From the NCBI GenBank assembly GCA_021495925.1, contig JAKEKT010000079.1:62001-126000 (forward strand): a DNA stretch of 64,000 nt, given 5' to 3'. Positions within the stretch are counted from its first letter, which is position 1, and the number at the start of each line of letters is the position of its first letter. Both the position numbers and the translations under genes were made by a program. The stretch comes from Diplodia intermedia. Lineage: Eukaryota > Ascomycota > Dothideomycetes > Botryosphaeriales > Botryosphaeriaceae. Of this stretch, positions 55,114 through 64,000 are shown in pieces. The notes under the pieces were generated by a model, which was not told the DNA's origin, searched no databases, and saw nothing but the letters and a program-made list of their open reading frames with translations.

Positions 55114-56346
55114 ATGCCGCTAACGTTGCCCAGGGCCCTCTATGCGCTCCTCCTACTCCTTGCGCTTGTCGCTCTCGCCTCTGCCCAGGACGATGCCACG
55201 ACTACTGCCGCCGCAACCACCGGAAGCGCCGCTGCGACGACCAGCGCATCTCGGGCCGCGACGTCTTCGGAAGACAGCTCGCAGTCGGCCGCTTCCACAA
55301 CCGCCGCTGCGACCACGGCGACGACTGACAATGCCTCGTCTACGACCTCTGCCGCCTCTTCGACCCGCAGCTCCGCTACCACCACCCTGGGCAACACCGC
55401 TTCGTCCGTTCGCTCTCTGACCGGCCTGCCGACCCTGGCTGGCGCTGGTATCCCCACTGTGATTGTGCCCAATCTCTCAAGTGCGCCCTTCATGCGGAAG
55501 TCCACTTACCCAGAGGGTACCGTGTTCATCTGCGTCGGTGCCATCCTCGGCTTTCTCGGCATGTGTATCCTGGGTTGGCGTGCTATCATTGCGTACGCGC
55601 TGCACCGCAGCGTGAAGAAGGCTGCCATGGCTCAGAGCATGAGTGACAGCAAGACGATGCGCGGTCCCGGCTCCACGTATGGTCCCGGCGGCGCCATGTA
55701 CAACGCAGTGGGACACGGAAGTACTTTATCCTTGGATCATCTCAAGTCCTCCCACGGTGCCTCTAAGTCTCCGCTGGAAAAGACGCGCTTCATGCCAAGC
55801 CAATCGTCGCTTTTCTTTTCCCCTACCGCCGACAATCCGAACCGCGCTTCGCACTACAGCATCTCAGCCAATCGCTCCTCAACCTATCTCCCTGCCGGCT
55901 ACTACGCTGCGGGCAACTCGACCCTCAGCCCAACAGCCAACAACTTCGGGAACCCGCGCACCCGTTCCATGTATTCGCAGAATTATCTTGGCCCTTCGCC
56001 GCCCGAGTCCCCCGGTCTGCCGCCAAGTTCGCGCGATGGCCCTTCTCACGTGCCACAGAGCCCACTTGAGACCAGGCATCTCAGCAGCTCGTACAACAAT
56101 GTGGTGTACCCACGCCCTGCGGGAAGCCGCGGCAATGATTCGTCTGCGGGTGGCCGCAGCAGCGTCGCCGGCACTGTGGCCGGCGGAAACAGCACGAGCA
56201 CGTTAAATCTGACCGCTGCGCCGCAGGGTCGCACACCCAGCGCCTACCTCGAGGATCTGTTCGAAAATGGCACGGATCTTCCAGGGCCCGCTCCCGACCA
56301 CCACACTACAAGGCGAAGCCGGCGTGAAAGCGGTTCACGCTTCTGA
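55114..56346 (+). CDS. CSI2: CSI2-like membrane protein (chitin synthase III-related)
   Basis: Single exon, 410 residues from the ATG at 55114 (the frame is open upstream but with GTG only). Signal peptide MPLTLPRALYALLLLLALV with cleavage near ASAQ, then about 75 residues of Thr/Ser/Ala repeats, a conserved lumenal block (LTGLPTLAGAGIPTVIVP, FMRKSTYPEGT), one transmembrane helix (about 136-162, VFICVGAILGFLGMCILGW) and a long Ser/Pro/Asn cytoplasmic tail. This order matches fungal Csi2, a bud-neck membrane protein linked to chitin synthase III activity in yeast. The assignment rests on the TYPEGTVFICVGAILGF region; other Ser/Thr-rich single-pass proteins share the general plan. Confidence 0.75.
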   Translation: MPLTLPRALYALLLLLALVALASAQDDATTTAAATTGSAAATTSASRAATSSEDSSQSAASTTAAATTATTDNASSTTSAASSTRSSATTTLGNTASSVRSLTGLPTLAGAGIPTVIVPNLSSAPFMRKSTYPEGTVFICVGAILGFLGMCILGWRAIIAYALHRSVKKAAMAQSMSDSKTMRGPGSTYGPGGAMYNAVGHGSTLSLDHLKSSHGASKSPLEKTRFMPSQSSLFFSPTADNPNRASHYSISANRSSTYLPAGYYAAGNSTLSPTANNFGNPRTRSMYSQNYLGPSPPESPGLPPSSRDGPSHVPQSPLETRHLSSSYNNVVYPRPAGSRGNDSSAGGRSSVAGTVAGGNSTSTLNLTAAPQGRTPSAYLEDLFENGTDLPGPAPDHHTTRRSRRESGSRF

Positions 56347-57109
56347 GCAACGGTCACGGTTTTCTTGTTTCACACCATTACTGGAATGGCGCAGGAAGAA
56401 GGTTCAGCGCAAGGAGTGCGAGGCAAACTAGACGCTGGGAATCAACAGCATATCAAAATGCATGTCCGCTGTCATTGGAAAATTGGTGGTTGCATCGGGC
56501 AAGCCACCAAATGGTGATGACTGGACAAGGTCATTCTCCATTTTGCCTATTTCTGCAACTTCTACTGCGTGGCTTCTTCATCATGATGCGAATGGCAAGG
56601 TCTCTAGATACCAAGGTTAATAGGATGATGGGACGGAAATGAGTTTTAGCGACCCTTTGTTTGTTCATGATTTTGTGTTTTCATTTTTGCTCCCGTCGTC
56701 CTAAACGTACGGGAGACACGCAGTATGTGTAAGATATAGTTCCTTCTAATATGTACATGAAAGCGATTAACGTCATAGATGCATACAGAGCAACGTGGCT
56801 AAGATGACTATCATATTCTGATACATGCAATGAGGTGCTCTGTCCTGTGTGTGCTGCACGAGCAACTACACATGAAGGAAAAGTCGCCAGCGAACAGCCA
56901 GACTCCATAAGCCCAGCTTGAATGACGGGGTATTGTGTAATTGGGGAAAAGGATGGTCACTGTCATGATACACGTTCCCCGAAGCAATGTTATAGACTCG
57001 GCACATGCAAATGCGTCTAGGGGCTTGTACCTATTGGGACTTTACTGATGACACCCACTGTGAGAGAGCATCTAGCTCATCTCTGTACCGTGGCCTGTTT
57101 GTTCTAATG
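56347..57109. other. 3' flank of CSI2
   Basis: Non-coding DNA of ordinary dinucleotide make-up, AT-richer than the genes. No feature seen before the RIP-like island starts at about 57110. Confidence 0.55.
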
Positions 57110-58235
57110 ACTTATTGAAGGCCTACCGCCTATTCCCTATATCCTTCTAGCCTATAGGCTTGCTTTCGCTTTTTAATCGGGAGCCTTGCACGCATCGTTC
57201 TTAGCTAGTGTTCGTACTTTAAACCCGCGTTTGCTGCTTTGTATCCCTTTCTTGTGCAAAATGGACCGACCACCGAGTTATATATATTTTGGAAAAGAAC
57301 TTACCCTTTATCGAAACTTTGTATTATTAAGGATATGGTATGGTGTCTATGCGGGTCTTTATGGAGGTCGGTATGTAACTTTAAGCTAAGTTCTATTTTA
57401 ATCGAGAGTGTATCTAGACTGATAGATTTGTTAAACTAATGCGAGTTTAGTGACACGGCTTATAACTCTCTGTCTTTGTTTTTCTTATAATGCTTTGTGG
57501 AGCAGTGGCTTTATCACCCCTAATCGTGCGTTCTACTTACTAAATAAGGCTGTAAATAAAGTAGATGTACTATTGCTCTTAGTTGTGCACTAATCGATTA
57601 AGCTAAGAATATTGATGGAACCGGGCCATGCGGGTTGTACCTCTTCTTTCGAGGAGTAATGTTGCAAAGTAAAAAGCATAGCGGATTGTAGTTACTTGCT
57701 AACTAAACATAGAAGATTAACCACGTGCGACACACGTAAGGCAAGACTAATACCTATCGCAAAAATTACTACTATTAATACTGGCTCGCTCCCTAAAAGT
57801 CTTCATAGCTATACAATATAGCTCGCTTAAGCTGCGCTAGCCCCGTCCCACCCTTACCTACCCCTTCGGGAGTCCTGGTGATTCGAACTCTGCGGTAACG
57901 CACCTCCCCCGCGTTCGATCCTCGCCGCGCGCGCTCCCTACTCGCTTATCCGGATTCCCTCTGCTTCCTTCCTAAGCCGTACGCTGACCCGCGTTCCGGG
58001 CGGCCTAGGGTTCGGTTTAATTCTCGCTGGTGGCCCCGCCCGCGCTCGCGTATAAGAGTGTTCCTTCTTACTAACCGCGCGACGGCGACGGTACTATCTA
58101 GAAGGCGCTATTATAGTTAAAGATACTCTATATTACGCCGAGATTAGTAGAAAGCGAGAGTGGAATCAAGCTACGTAACGTCTTGGGCGACCGCTTCGCG
58201 GTCGCTACCTTAATATTGTGTAACCTACCGAAGGA
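57110..58235. repeat. RIP-like degenerate repeat island
   Basis: About 1.1 kb with very many TpA and few CpA/TpG steps while CpG is kept. For example 58021-58200 holds one CA but about twenty TA. That is the mark of repeat-induced point mutation in Pezizomycotina, which changes CpA to TpA. No ORF above 70 codons survives, and I see no terminal repeats, target duplications or recognisable transposase or reverse transcriptase. A less mutated, C-rich core (about 57835-58050) separates two TA-rich arms. Edges are estimates by eye. Confidence 0.6.
58187..58205. repeat. Perfect 8-bp hairpin inside the RIP-like island
   Basis: GCGACCGC, loop TTC, GCGGTCGC. It is GC-rich in an otherwise TA-rich arm, so it has escaped or resisted mutation (it contains no CpA). 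Could be part of a terminal or subterminal repeat of the lost element. Confidence 0.5.
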
Positions 58236-58440
58236 ACAGTTCACGGCGGCAAAAATGCCGACCCGTCATTTCATGGTCCCCTCAAGGTCTGTTCGGGGTG
58301 ATCCAGAGCAAGACGCGGACCCAGTGTGAAGTGCTCTTTTATTTTAAGCCACATTCACTACCGGAGGTCCTTTCGAGCGACATGCCAAAGTCCCCTTTTC
58401 CTTGGGGGGTTGTCAACTTCGCCTCCGACTCAACTCCCAG
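58236..58440. other. Flank between RIP-like island and orphan ORF
   Basis: Normal base composition resumes here. No feature. Confidence 0.4.
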
Positions 58441-58950
58441 TCACGATATCAACTTAAACGATATAGGCCTTCGCTTTCTCGAAGTGGCCTGGTTCATTTC
58501 TGGATAATTTGTCCTTCTTTCTGAGAAAGATTGTGTACCGTGAACGCCTTTCTTGCCTTGCTCTTCAACACACAGCAAAACGGCAGCCGTCAAGGCAATG
58601 GAAATATACGTCATACAAAAGTACAAAATGACAAAGGCAAGCGCACTTTGAGGAGACCGACGCCAAATTCTGTTTCCTGACCTTTTTTGTTTTCGAAGGG
58701 TTGAAAAGACCGCGCTGAAAATGTGAAGTCCTGAAGATAAAGGGGAATAAAAAGAGAAGCCGACTCTGCATCCGAAATAAATTCGGCGCCAAAAAAGGGA
58801 TGGCGATATTTCATCTTGCCCATCCAGTTTGCTAACAAAACGGTGACCCTTGAAAACATGAACGCCACGAAAGGAGACAAACGGAGTCGTGAAAATCGTG
58901 AAGGTGCCTGGGTAGTTGGCCCCAAGATCCAGCGTATAGGACGCGTCCAT
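58441..58950 (-). CDS. Doubtful orphan ORF, 169 aa, one predicted membrane helix
   Basis: The minus-strand frame from the ATG at 58950 encodes 169 residues (MDASYTLDLGANYPGTFTIF onward), with a hydrophobic helix near residues 110-135 (ALAFVILYFCMTYISIALTA) and a basic tail. I recognise no family. The other two minus frames are also unusually open in this stretch (58565-58792 and 58611-59270), so openness alone is weak evidence. It abuts the RIP-like island and could be a lineage-specific gene, a relic, or chance. Confidence 0.2.
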   Translation of the reverse strand: MDASYTLDLGANYPGTFTIFTTPFVSFRGVHVFKGHRFVSKLDGQDEISPSLFWRRIYFGCRVGFSFYSPLSSGLHIFSAVFSTLRKQKRSGNRIWRRSPQSALAFVILYFCMTYISIALTAAVLLCVEEQGKKGVHGTQSFSERRTNYPEMNQATSRKRRPISFKLIS

Positions 58951-59327
58951 AAGCCACAGTAGCCATGCCGAAGCAAACGAGCAGCTGCGAAGCAAAACGG
59001 GTCGTTACCCGGAAAACGGTGATGCTTGCTTTGACGTTCAAGACATGACCAACTGGGGTTACATACTGCAGTTACAGGTGAGCAGGTGCAGACTGGAATG
59101 TTCAAGTCGATGGGGCTATTGACTGGCTGGAGGATACGAAAAGTCGTTGGAGTAGTCGATCTGTTGCTTTCCGTTATCTTGGCCGAGAGTAAGAGCAGCG
59201 CGTGGAAGCATTTCGAACATCGATGCGGCGGTCCAGTCCAAGTGTGTAGATGTCGGGAGAAAGCACGCACGAGGCGTGCTTGTAGTGTCCGTCGTCATCC
59301 GTTATTTTCGTTGGACCGAGATTCGCT
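58951..59327. other. Intergenic region before the serine-rich protein gene
   Basis: Nothing supported apart from open minus-strand frames without ATG starts. Confidence 0.45.
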
Positions 59328-60265
59328 CTAATCCATGTAAAAGTCGCCCTTCAGGATGCGCTCCTGAAAGGCATCAGGAGCCTTGGCAACCTTTGGTACC
59401 TCGCGAATTGGTTCGGCAGTGGCAATGCTCTTAGCCCGGTGATGCATGGGAGGAGAGACTCGGCCAGGACTAGCAGCTGAGATGGATGAGCGTTCGGCTC
59501 TGGTACGCATATTTTCGGCAAAATTGAAGCCATCTGGATGACCACATCGTCAGTAAAGTTCAAGTATTGTGAACAATAACAACAGCAGCAGCGTATCGTC
59601 CGTCTTTACACCGAGCCGCAGAGGCCGGAGCGAGAGATGGTAGGGAGGAATAACAGATGCCAAAGCCAGTGGGGAGGGACTGTACACGTAACATGCGGCA
59701 AGGGCAGCGCAGAGGGAATAGAGGGCAGCGAGCAAGACAGACCTCGACCCTTGGTCGCAGTAATGTTTGAAGACGGGGTAGGAGACTTGAAAGAAGCATT
59801 GGGGCGAGCTCTACCATTGGCAGATGTGTTTCCGCTCCCATTTCCCTGCTTCACGTCGCGAAGCGCCCGGGCACCAAAACTCAGCCTGCGCGCAAACGGC
59901 GATGTAGCAGCAGTGTTGGGCGGACTGTTGGAGCTGGATGTGTCGTCGTCGTCGAACGGGCTCTCGTTGAAGGAGCCTGAGGTGGCAGACGAGACGCTCT
60001 CGCCTCGGCTCCGCATGGTGTTGAAGGGGGAGGGTTGGCTGGGCGAGCCTGATAGGCCGAGTGTGGTCAACGACAGGCGGCGGCGGTTGGCCTGGGCAGC
60101 AGCACTGGTGATGGGGCCCTGATAGCTTGTGCTGCCGTTGGCGTTGTTCGGACTCTGGTTGGTGGGCTGGCGGCCGAACAGGTCGGCGAAGGCCTGGCCG
60201 GCGAAGGACGAACGACGGCGCTCGGTTGGGGGAGGCGAACGGGGCGGCGAGTTCGTGTCGGCCAT
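59328..60265 (-). CDS. Ser-rich conserved fungal protein ending in ERILKGDFYMD, function unknown
   Basis: Two exons (60265-59743, 59533-59328) encode 242 residues. The N-terminus is polar with an Arg/Ser block (PPTERRRSSFAGQAFADLFG), then NRRRLSLTTLGLSG and SPFARRLSFGARALRDVKQG, which look like basophilic kinase sites (RRRSS, RRRLS, RRLS). Exon 2 supplies DGFNFAENMRTRAERSSISA and the C-terminal block PDAFQERILKGDFYMD. I recognise that block from hypothetical proteins of other filamentous fungi; no function is known to me. The donor could be GTCTGT at 59742 (preferred) or GTCGAG at 59748; both keep frame. Reading through the 209-nt intron gives an alternative 46-residue end. Confidence 0.75.
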
Positions 60266-62085
60266 GGCGGAGTTGGCGGATGCAAGCCGAGGGATGTGGA
60301 CTGGGCGCAGAAAAACGAGGCAGTGGTTTGGCGGGCCCGGCAACGGACGGGCGCTGGATATGTAGCGCGGGCGGGCGAGGGTACGTCAAGGGCGGTAGAC
60401 AGCGCCGATTACGTCAGGGCAGCGAGGTGGCGGGAGACGACGATGCGGTCGCAGGACGACTCTGGACGGTGGCAGTGGGAAGCACTGGGGCAGCTTTTGG
60501 GCGCAGAGGAGCGTGTAGCTGGCAGGGAAGGCGGGCGGGAGCAGGCGGTCGAGGAATGCAGCGGGCGGACGAGGAGGTCGAGGTAAATAATGGAGCAGGA
60601 AGGAGCAGCCTAGGGACCGCCGATCGCTGCCGCTAGCGGGCTAGCGCTCCCCGCGCTTCGCACGCCCCCGTTGGCGCGCCGGCCTGACATTGGCTTATCG
60701 CTCCGCTGACGTGCACCCGACGCTCAAGCGGACCGACCAGGAACCACGCCCTTCCCCGCCCAAGCTGCACACGGCCAGGAGGCTTCATCCCTTCCGCGGC
60801 CAACGCCCACGTGAGCGCAGCCAACGGCCTTTGTCTGCTCGCCTCCAGCGGGCGCCCCAACACCGTCGCAGCCCTTATCACGTCATGCAGGGCCCGGCGC
60901 ACGGCGCTGTGCACGCCCCGCGCACGCCGCCCCCGCCCGGCCATGCCTGCATGTCTCGCGGTGCCGTGGGTCGACGGCGCCCCTAACGAGTGATGCACGG
61001 CGTCGGCCATGCGTCGGCGGGCGCAGGCTGGCTGCTCGATGATGCTGGCAGCGGCACGGCAGCGAGTCAGCGCGCGAGCCACCAGATCTGCGCCCGCCCC
61101 ATCTGGAACCGCCCAACCCCGCAGTTCTGTGCACAGGAGCAGTAAGCTTGTCGACATGCTCGGCGTCCCTTGCGCGCCGCCCAATGCTGCCAGCGTGCAA
61201 GCTACTGCGCGACCTGCGTCGGTAGCTTGCAAGGCCAGGAAAACTGGAGCCGGCTCACGAGAGATGGCATCACGAACCCATCACGCTATCGCCTTGCCCC
61301 TTTCGCTGCGTCTCAGGTCAAGAAGCAGACACGCGTAACATGCTTGGGTGGTTCGACTCTCGGCCCATTCTATCAGCATCCCACCCTCCGATCAAGCCAT
61401 CTAGAAGATCGCCGGCCCGGCCCGCCCATCTCGATACTTCTTCATGCTCGCGCCATCATGTCGCGCGTCAATCAGGAGACATATCCATCAGCCTTCTCGA
61501 ACCCTGCCCCTGTGTTTCGGAGATAGTGTTGTGCAACGTTGAAACGATCGGTGGCACAAGAGCAAGACTGTCTGATTAGACATCGACCATTGCCCCCGCC
61601 CACTTGAGATCCTCCCGCTCCCCATTGATGCAGCAGATCCTCGGTTATTGCATCCAGAGATGCTTTGCTGGTGAACCCTCAACGACGAGAGAAGTCCTGC
61701 TTCGGGGTTAGGGCTTGTAAGTCCAGCACCATGGAGCGATTGTAGGCCGAGCGAATGTCACAGACCGGATTCGAAATCTAGACCCAGTACTGAAACATTC
61801 ACAACATGGGGAAATCGGCCGAGTGGAGAAGACGAGAAGAAGTATAACGACCGCACAGAGGACGAGAGTAAATTTAACACCGTCTATGGTTAAGTGGATC
61901 GCGTAGCTAAGACAAACGACTCGTCCTATGATCTCGACAGCTAACACAAAAAAGCCAGAACAAAACGACAGATACAACAGGAAATCTAATGCAGGAATAT
62001 CAACGAATGTGGTGTTGGCAGTGAGCCATCGGGTCTAACCAAATGCCGCCGTGAAAATCGCTCACCTAATCCACGCTTGGATCGC
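60266..62085. other. Long intergenic region, GC-rich first half
   Basis: About 1.8 kb. The first 1 kb is GC-rich and open in several frames (for example a minus frame of 199 codons at 60633-61232) with no conserved motif. The rest is balanced in composition. No gene or repeat supported. Confidence 0.5.
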
Positions 62086-63375
62086 TTACCTCCCAGGACT
62101 GCATCTCTCCACTAACCTACGGATTCTGGGGGGGAATGGCTCCTTCGCTGGATTGTCTTGAATGCTCCGCAACCCCAGTCCAATCCGTGTTAGAGTATCC
62201 CTATGGCTACTGAGTATGTCTAGGTGAATAGACTCGAGAGTATTCAAGACACACGCTAGGCCCCCTTCCCCCAAGGGATCGCAGACGAGTCGGACGTAAA
62301 GATTGCTGTCCGGGTCATCCTTGTTCTGTGCTGATTCTTGGGAATCGCTGTACTTGTTGTAGTCCCGGTCCACGATTTCGCGGATGATGTGAAGAAGCAA
62401 GCCAGCCAAATACCAGACATATCCGGGTTCCTGAACGATCTGTCTGTCGTAGAGGCTGGCGATCTGCCCGGCGTGCTCACAAAGTTTATTGGCCTGTTGG
62501 ATAAAGTGTTGCGTAGGTTGGACCTGGTAGAGAGGTTCTATCGCATCGATATCTCGGAGCACCTTCTCGTAGCGGAACTTTAGCTGAACGAGTTGGGTAG
62601 CAATGCAAAAGTCCGGCGTGAGCATGGCTTCTAGCCTTGGCCTGAAGGTTCCATCGCGTAGGAGGGCGTCCATGAGTTCCTTGAATTGTTTCCATACGTT
62701 CTGGATGACCTTTTCATTGTCGCACCCAAAACGCGGCGCACAGCACCTGGAGAATGCACCCCAGACAGGGCCACTTGGTTGGAGGACCCATTTCAAAAGC
62801 TCCAGCCTGTCTTCTAAAGACTTGTCGCCTTGCTTCGAGTCGCCAGCTCCCTGGTCACCGCCGTCAGGATCTTGAGATTGTCTGGGGCTGAGGGTCCATT
62901 TTCGAAGACTCCCAATACACTCAAGGCTGATCGTATCAATCACGACGGCAGCGGAAGGCATCCTTTGATTCCTGTAAGCCGGTCCTCTGGTAGCTGTCCC
63001 ATCTGCCTGAAGGTAGATTAGGATGGGAAAGTACATGAAGCTTTCGGAAGCGGTAAGGTACACCTGATCCATGAGCCATATTGCGTGCTGTAATCATGAG
63101 TAAGCAGAGAGCTTGAAGAGGAAACGGATTTTCCATACCTTGCAAGGACGAGAGTCTTGCTGGCAAGTGCAGGAGGGCGCGTCATGTTCAAGGCTCACGA
63201 ACAATTCATAGTTGTGCTCTCCCTCCAGGATCCGAAAGAGGTAGCCGCGGCTCAAGGTCTCGGTGCGAGCACATTCCGTCATATGCATATCTCCAGATGT
63301 GGTCAATACATCTTGGGCGTTTTGGTGAATGGATGGATGCACCGAGTATGAGATGCCTGATCTTGCCCTTATCAT
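62086..63375 (-). CDS. SWIM zinc-finger protein, fungal, function unknown
   Basis: Two exons (63375-63139, 63087-62086) encode about 412 residues. The SWIM motif C-x-C-x(n)-C-x-H is SCTCQQDSRPC then K, with the final His (HAIWLMDQ) supplied by exon 2; the splice join therefore completes the zinc site. Upstream is a beta segment typical of SWIM (GYLFRILEGEHNYELFVSLE). The rest is mostly helical (LEDRLELLKWVLQPSGPVWG, YVWYLAGLLLHIIREIVDRDY) and ends RIRRLVERCSPGR. SWIM proteins bind DNA or partners such as recombination factors; this lineage-type protein has no known role. A 57-nt in-frame segment (63063-63007) with GT...CTAATC...CAG may be an extra intron, giving 393 residues. A GTAAGC at the stop codon leaves open a further 3' exon. 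Confidence 0.75.
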
Positions 63376-64000
63376 TGTTGTGGCCGGGTTGAGGGATGCA
63401 AGAGCGTGGATAGTGAAGAGTATACGAAGTGTAGAGCAGTTGTAGAGGATTGAGTTCGGAGTGGAAGTGGTGGTGAAGACTGGTTTGGATGCTCCGCCTG
63501 GACTTTTTAACTTGCTGGTGCCCGCTAACCTTGCCGCAACACAGCCGTGCAGAAGAGGAAGGTTGGTAGAGAAACAGTCCGCCTAAGCCTCTATCAAAGT
63601 GGCGCTTGACAGCACCGTGGAGAGTGTTGCCAGCCGCGGCGCTAATCGGATGGCAAGATTAGTGCCACAGGGCGGGGTCTCACGCATGGAGCACGTCTGG
63701 TGCTCACAGTGGGTGGCATGGCTCACATCCGCCGTGGCAAGCGGGGAGCGCAGTTGCGGCACGGAGGGCTGTTGCAAAGGACGTCGCGAACGGCTATCGA
63801 AGATTACCAGGAATAACCCTGGCGTAAGGCGGCGTGCTCAGACTGTATCGCCGCATCGTGATGATCTGTAGCATGGAAGTGGTACCCATGAAGCTGCGCG
63901 GCCTACTGTGTCCGCGGACTGGGCGCTTGATCATAGCGCCCGTCCAAGGCGCCTGCCGACGACGGTGCTGAAAGCGTTGTGATGGCAGGCGCAAGAGGCA
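63376..64000. other. Window-end flank upstream of the SWIM gene
   Basis: Promoter region of the SWIM gene and beyond. ORFs on both strands are short and unconserved. Confidence 0.5.

Noticed and set aside
57870..57925. tRNA gene suggested by GTTCGAATC/GTTCGATCC
   Set aside because: The flanks cannot form a T-arm or acceptor stem and no A box lies at the right distance. Kept only as a weak SINE hint.
60633..61232. 199-codon minus-strand open frame in GC-rich DNA
   Set aside because: Ala/Arg/Gly-rich, overlapping frames on both strands are equally open, and no motif or splice structure supports it.
61708..61977. 89-codon hydrophobic minus-strand frame
   Set aside because: Starts with TTG and has no in-frame ATG giving a sensible membrane protein; no homologue recalled.

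Overview
The window is nuclear DNA of a filamentous ascomycete (Pezizomycotina; a Dothideomycete-like lineage is my best guess). The evidence is a set of housekeeping genes with short spliceosomal introns (mostly 45-75 nt, GTRNGY donors, CTRAY branch points), Zn2Cys6 regulator and Csi2-type families confined to fungi, moderately GC-rich coding sequence, and one AT/TpA-rich island that looks mutated by RIP (repeat-induced point mutation). I see no operons, CRISPR arrays, rRNA genes, convincing tRNA genes or viral genes. All gene models below were spliced by eye from reading-frame continuity and splice signals. Most exon sums are whole multiples of three.

Layout, left to right. 0.1-11 kb: ILM1 (+), the replication licensing ATPase CDC6 (+), a superoxide-dismutase-fold mitoribosomal protein (-), a cysteine-rich single-pass surface protein (+), COQ10 (-), and a TRM140-type tRNA m3C methyltransferase (+). 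11.8-18.8 kb: a YOR1-type ABC transporter (-) and ornithine aminotransferase CAR2 (-). 20.5-25.8 kb: a BCS1-like AAA ATPase (+) and a Zn2Cys6 transcription factor (+). 26.6-30.4 kb: DPH4 (-) and a Dsl1/ZW10 tether subunit (-). 30.8-43 kb: an M16 metallopeptidase (+), phosphomannomutase SEC53 (-), a tiny conserved fungal protein (-), and pyruvate carboxylase (-). 43.2-55 kb: clathrin heavy chain CHC1 (-), eIF3j/HCR1 (+), an unrecognised coiled-coil protein (+), and FCF1 (-). 55-64 kb: CSI2 (+), a RIP-like degenerate repeat island, a doubtful orphan ORF (-), a serine-rich fungal protein of unknown function (-), and a SWIM zinc-finger protein (-).

The genes do not form one pathway. There are loose functional groups: mitochondrial upkeep (ILM1, mitoribosomal protein, COQ10), translation and ribosome making (TRM140, DPH4, HCR1, FCF1), vesicle traffic (Dsl1/ZW10, clathrin) and cell-wall or glycosylation supply (SEC53, CSI2, surface sensor). 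Several neighbours are divergently transcribed from short shared promoters (mS42/mS43-like and surface protein, COQ10 and TRM140, ZW10 and M16 peptidase, FCF1 and CSI2). I found no clear novel defence or biosynthetic system. The points most worth following up are the RIP island, gene models that depend on very small exons or in-frame introns (CHC1, HCR1, CDC6, the 83-aa protein, the SWIM protein), a possible DNA-binding-domain-only isoform of the Zn2Cys6 factor, and three conserved or orphan proteins with no assigned function.
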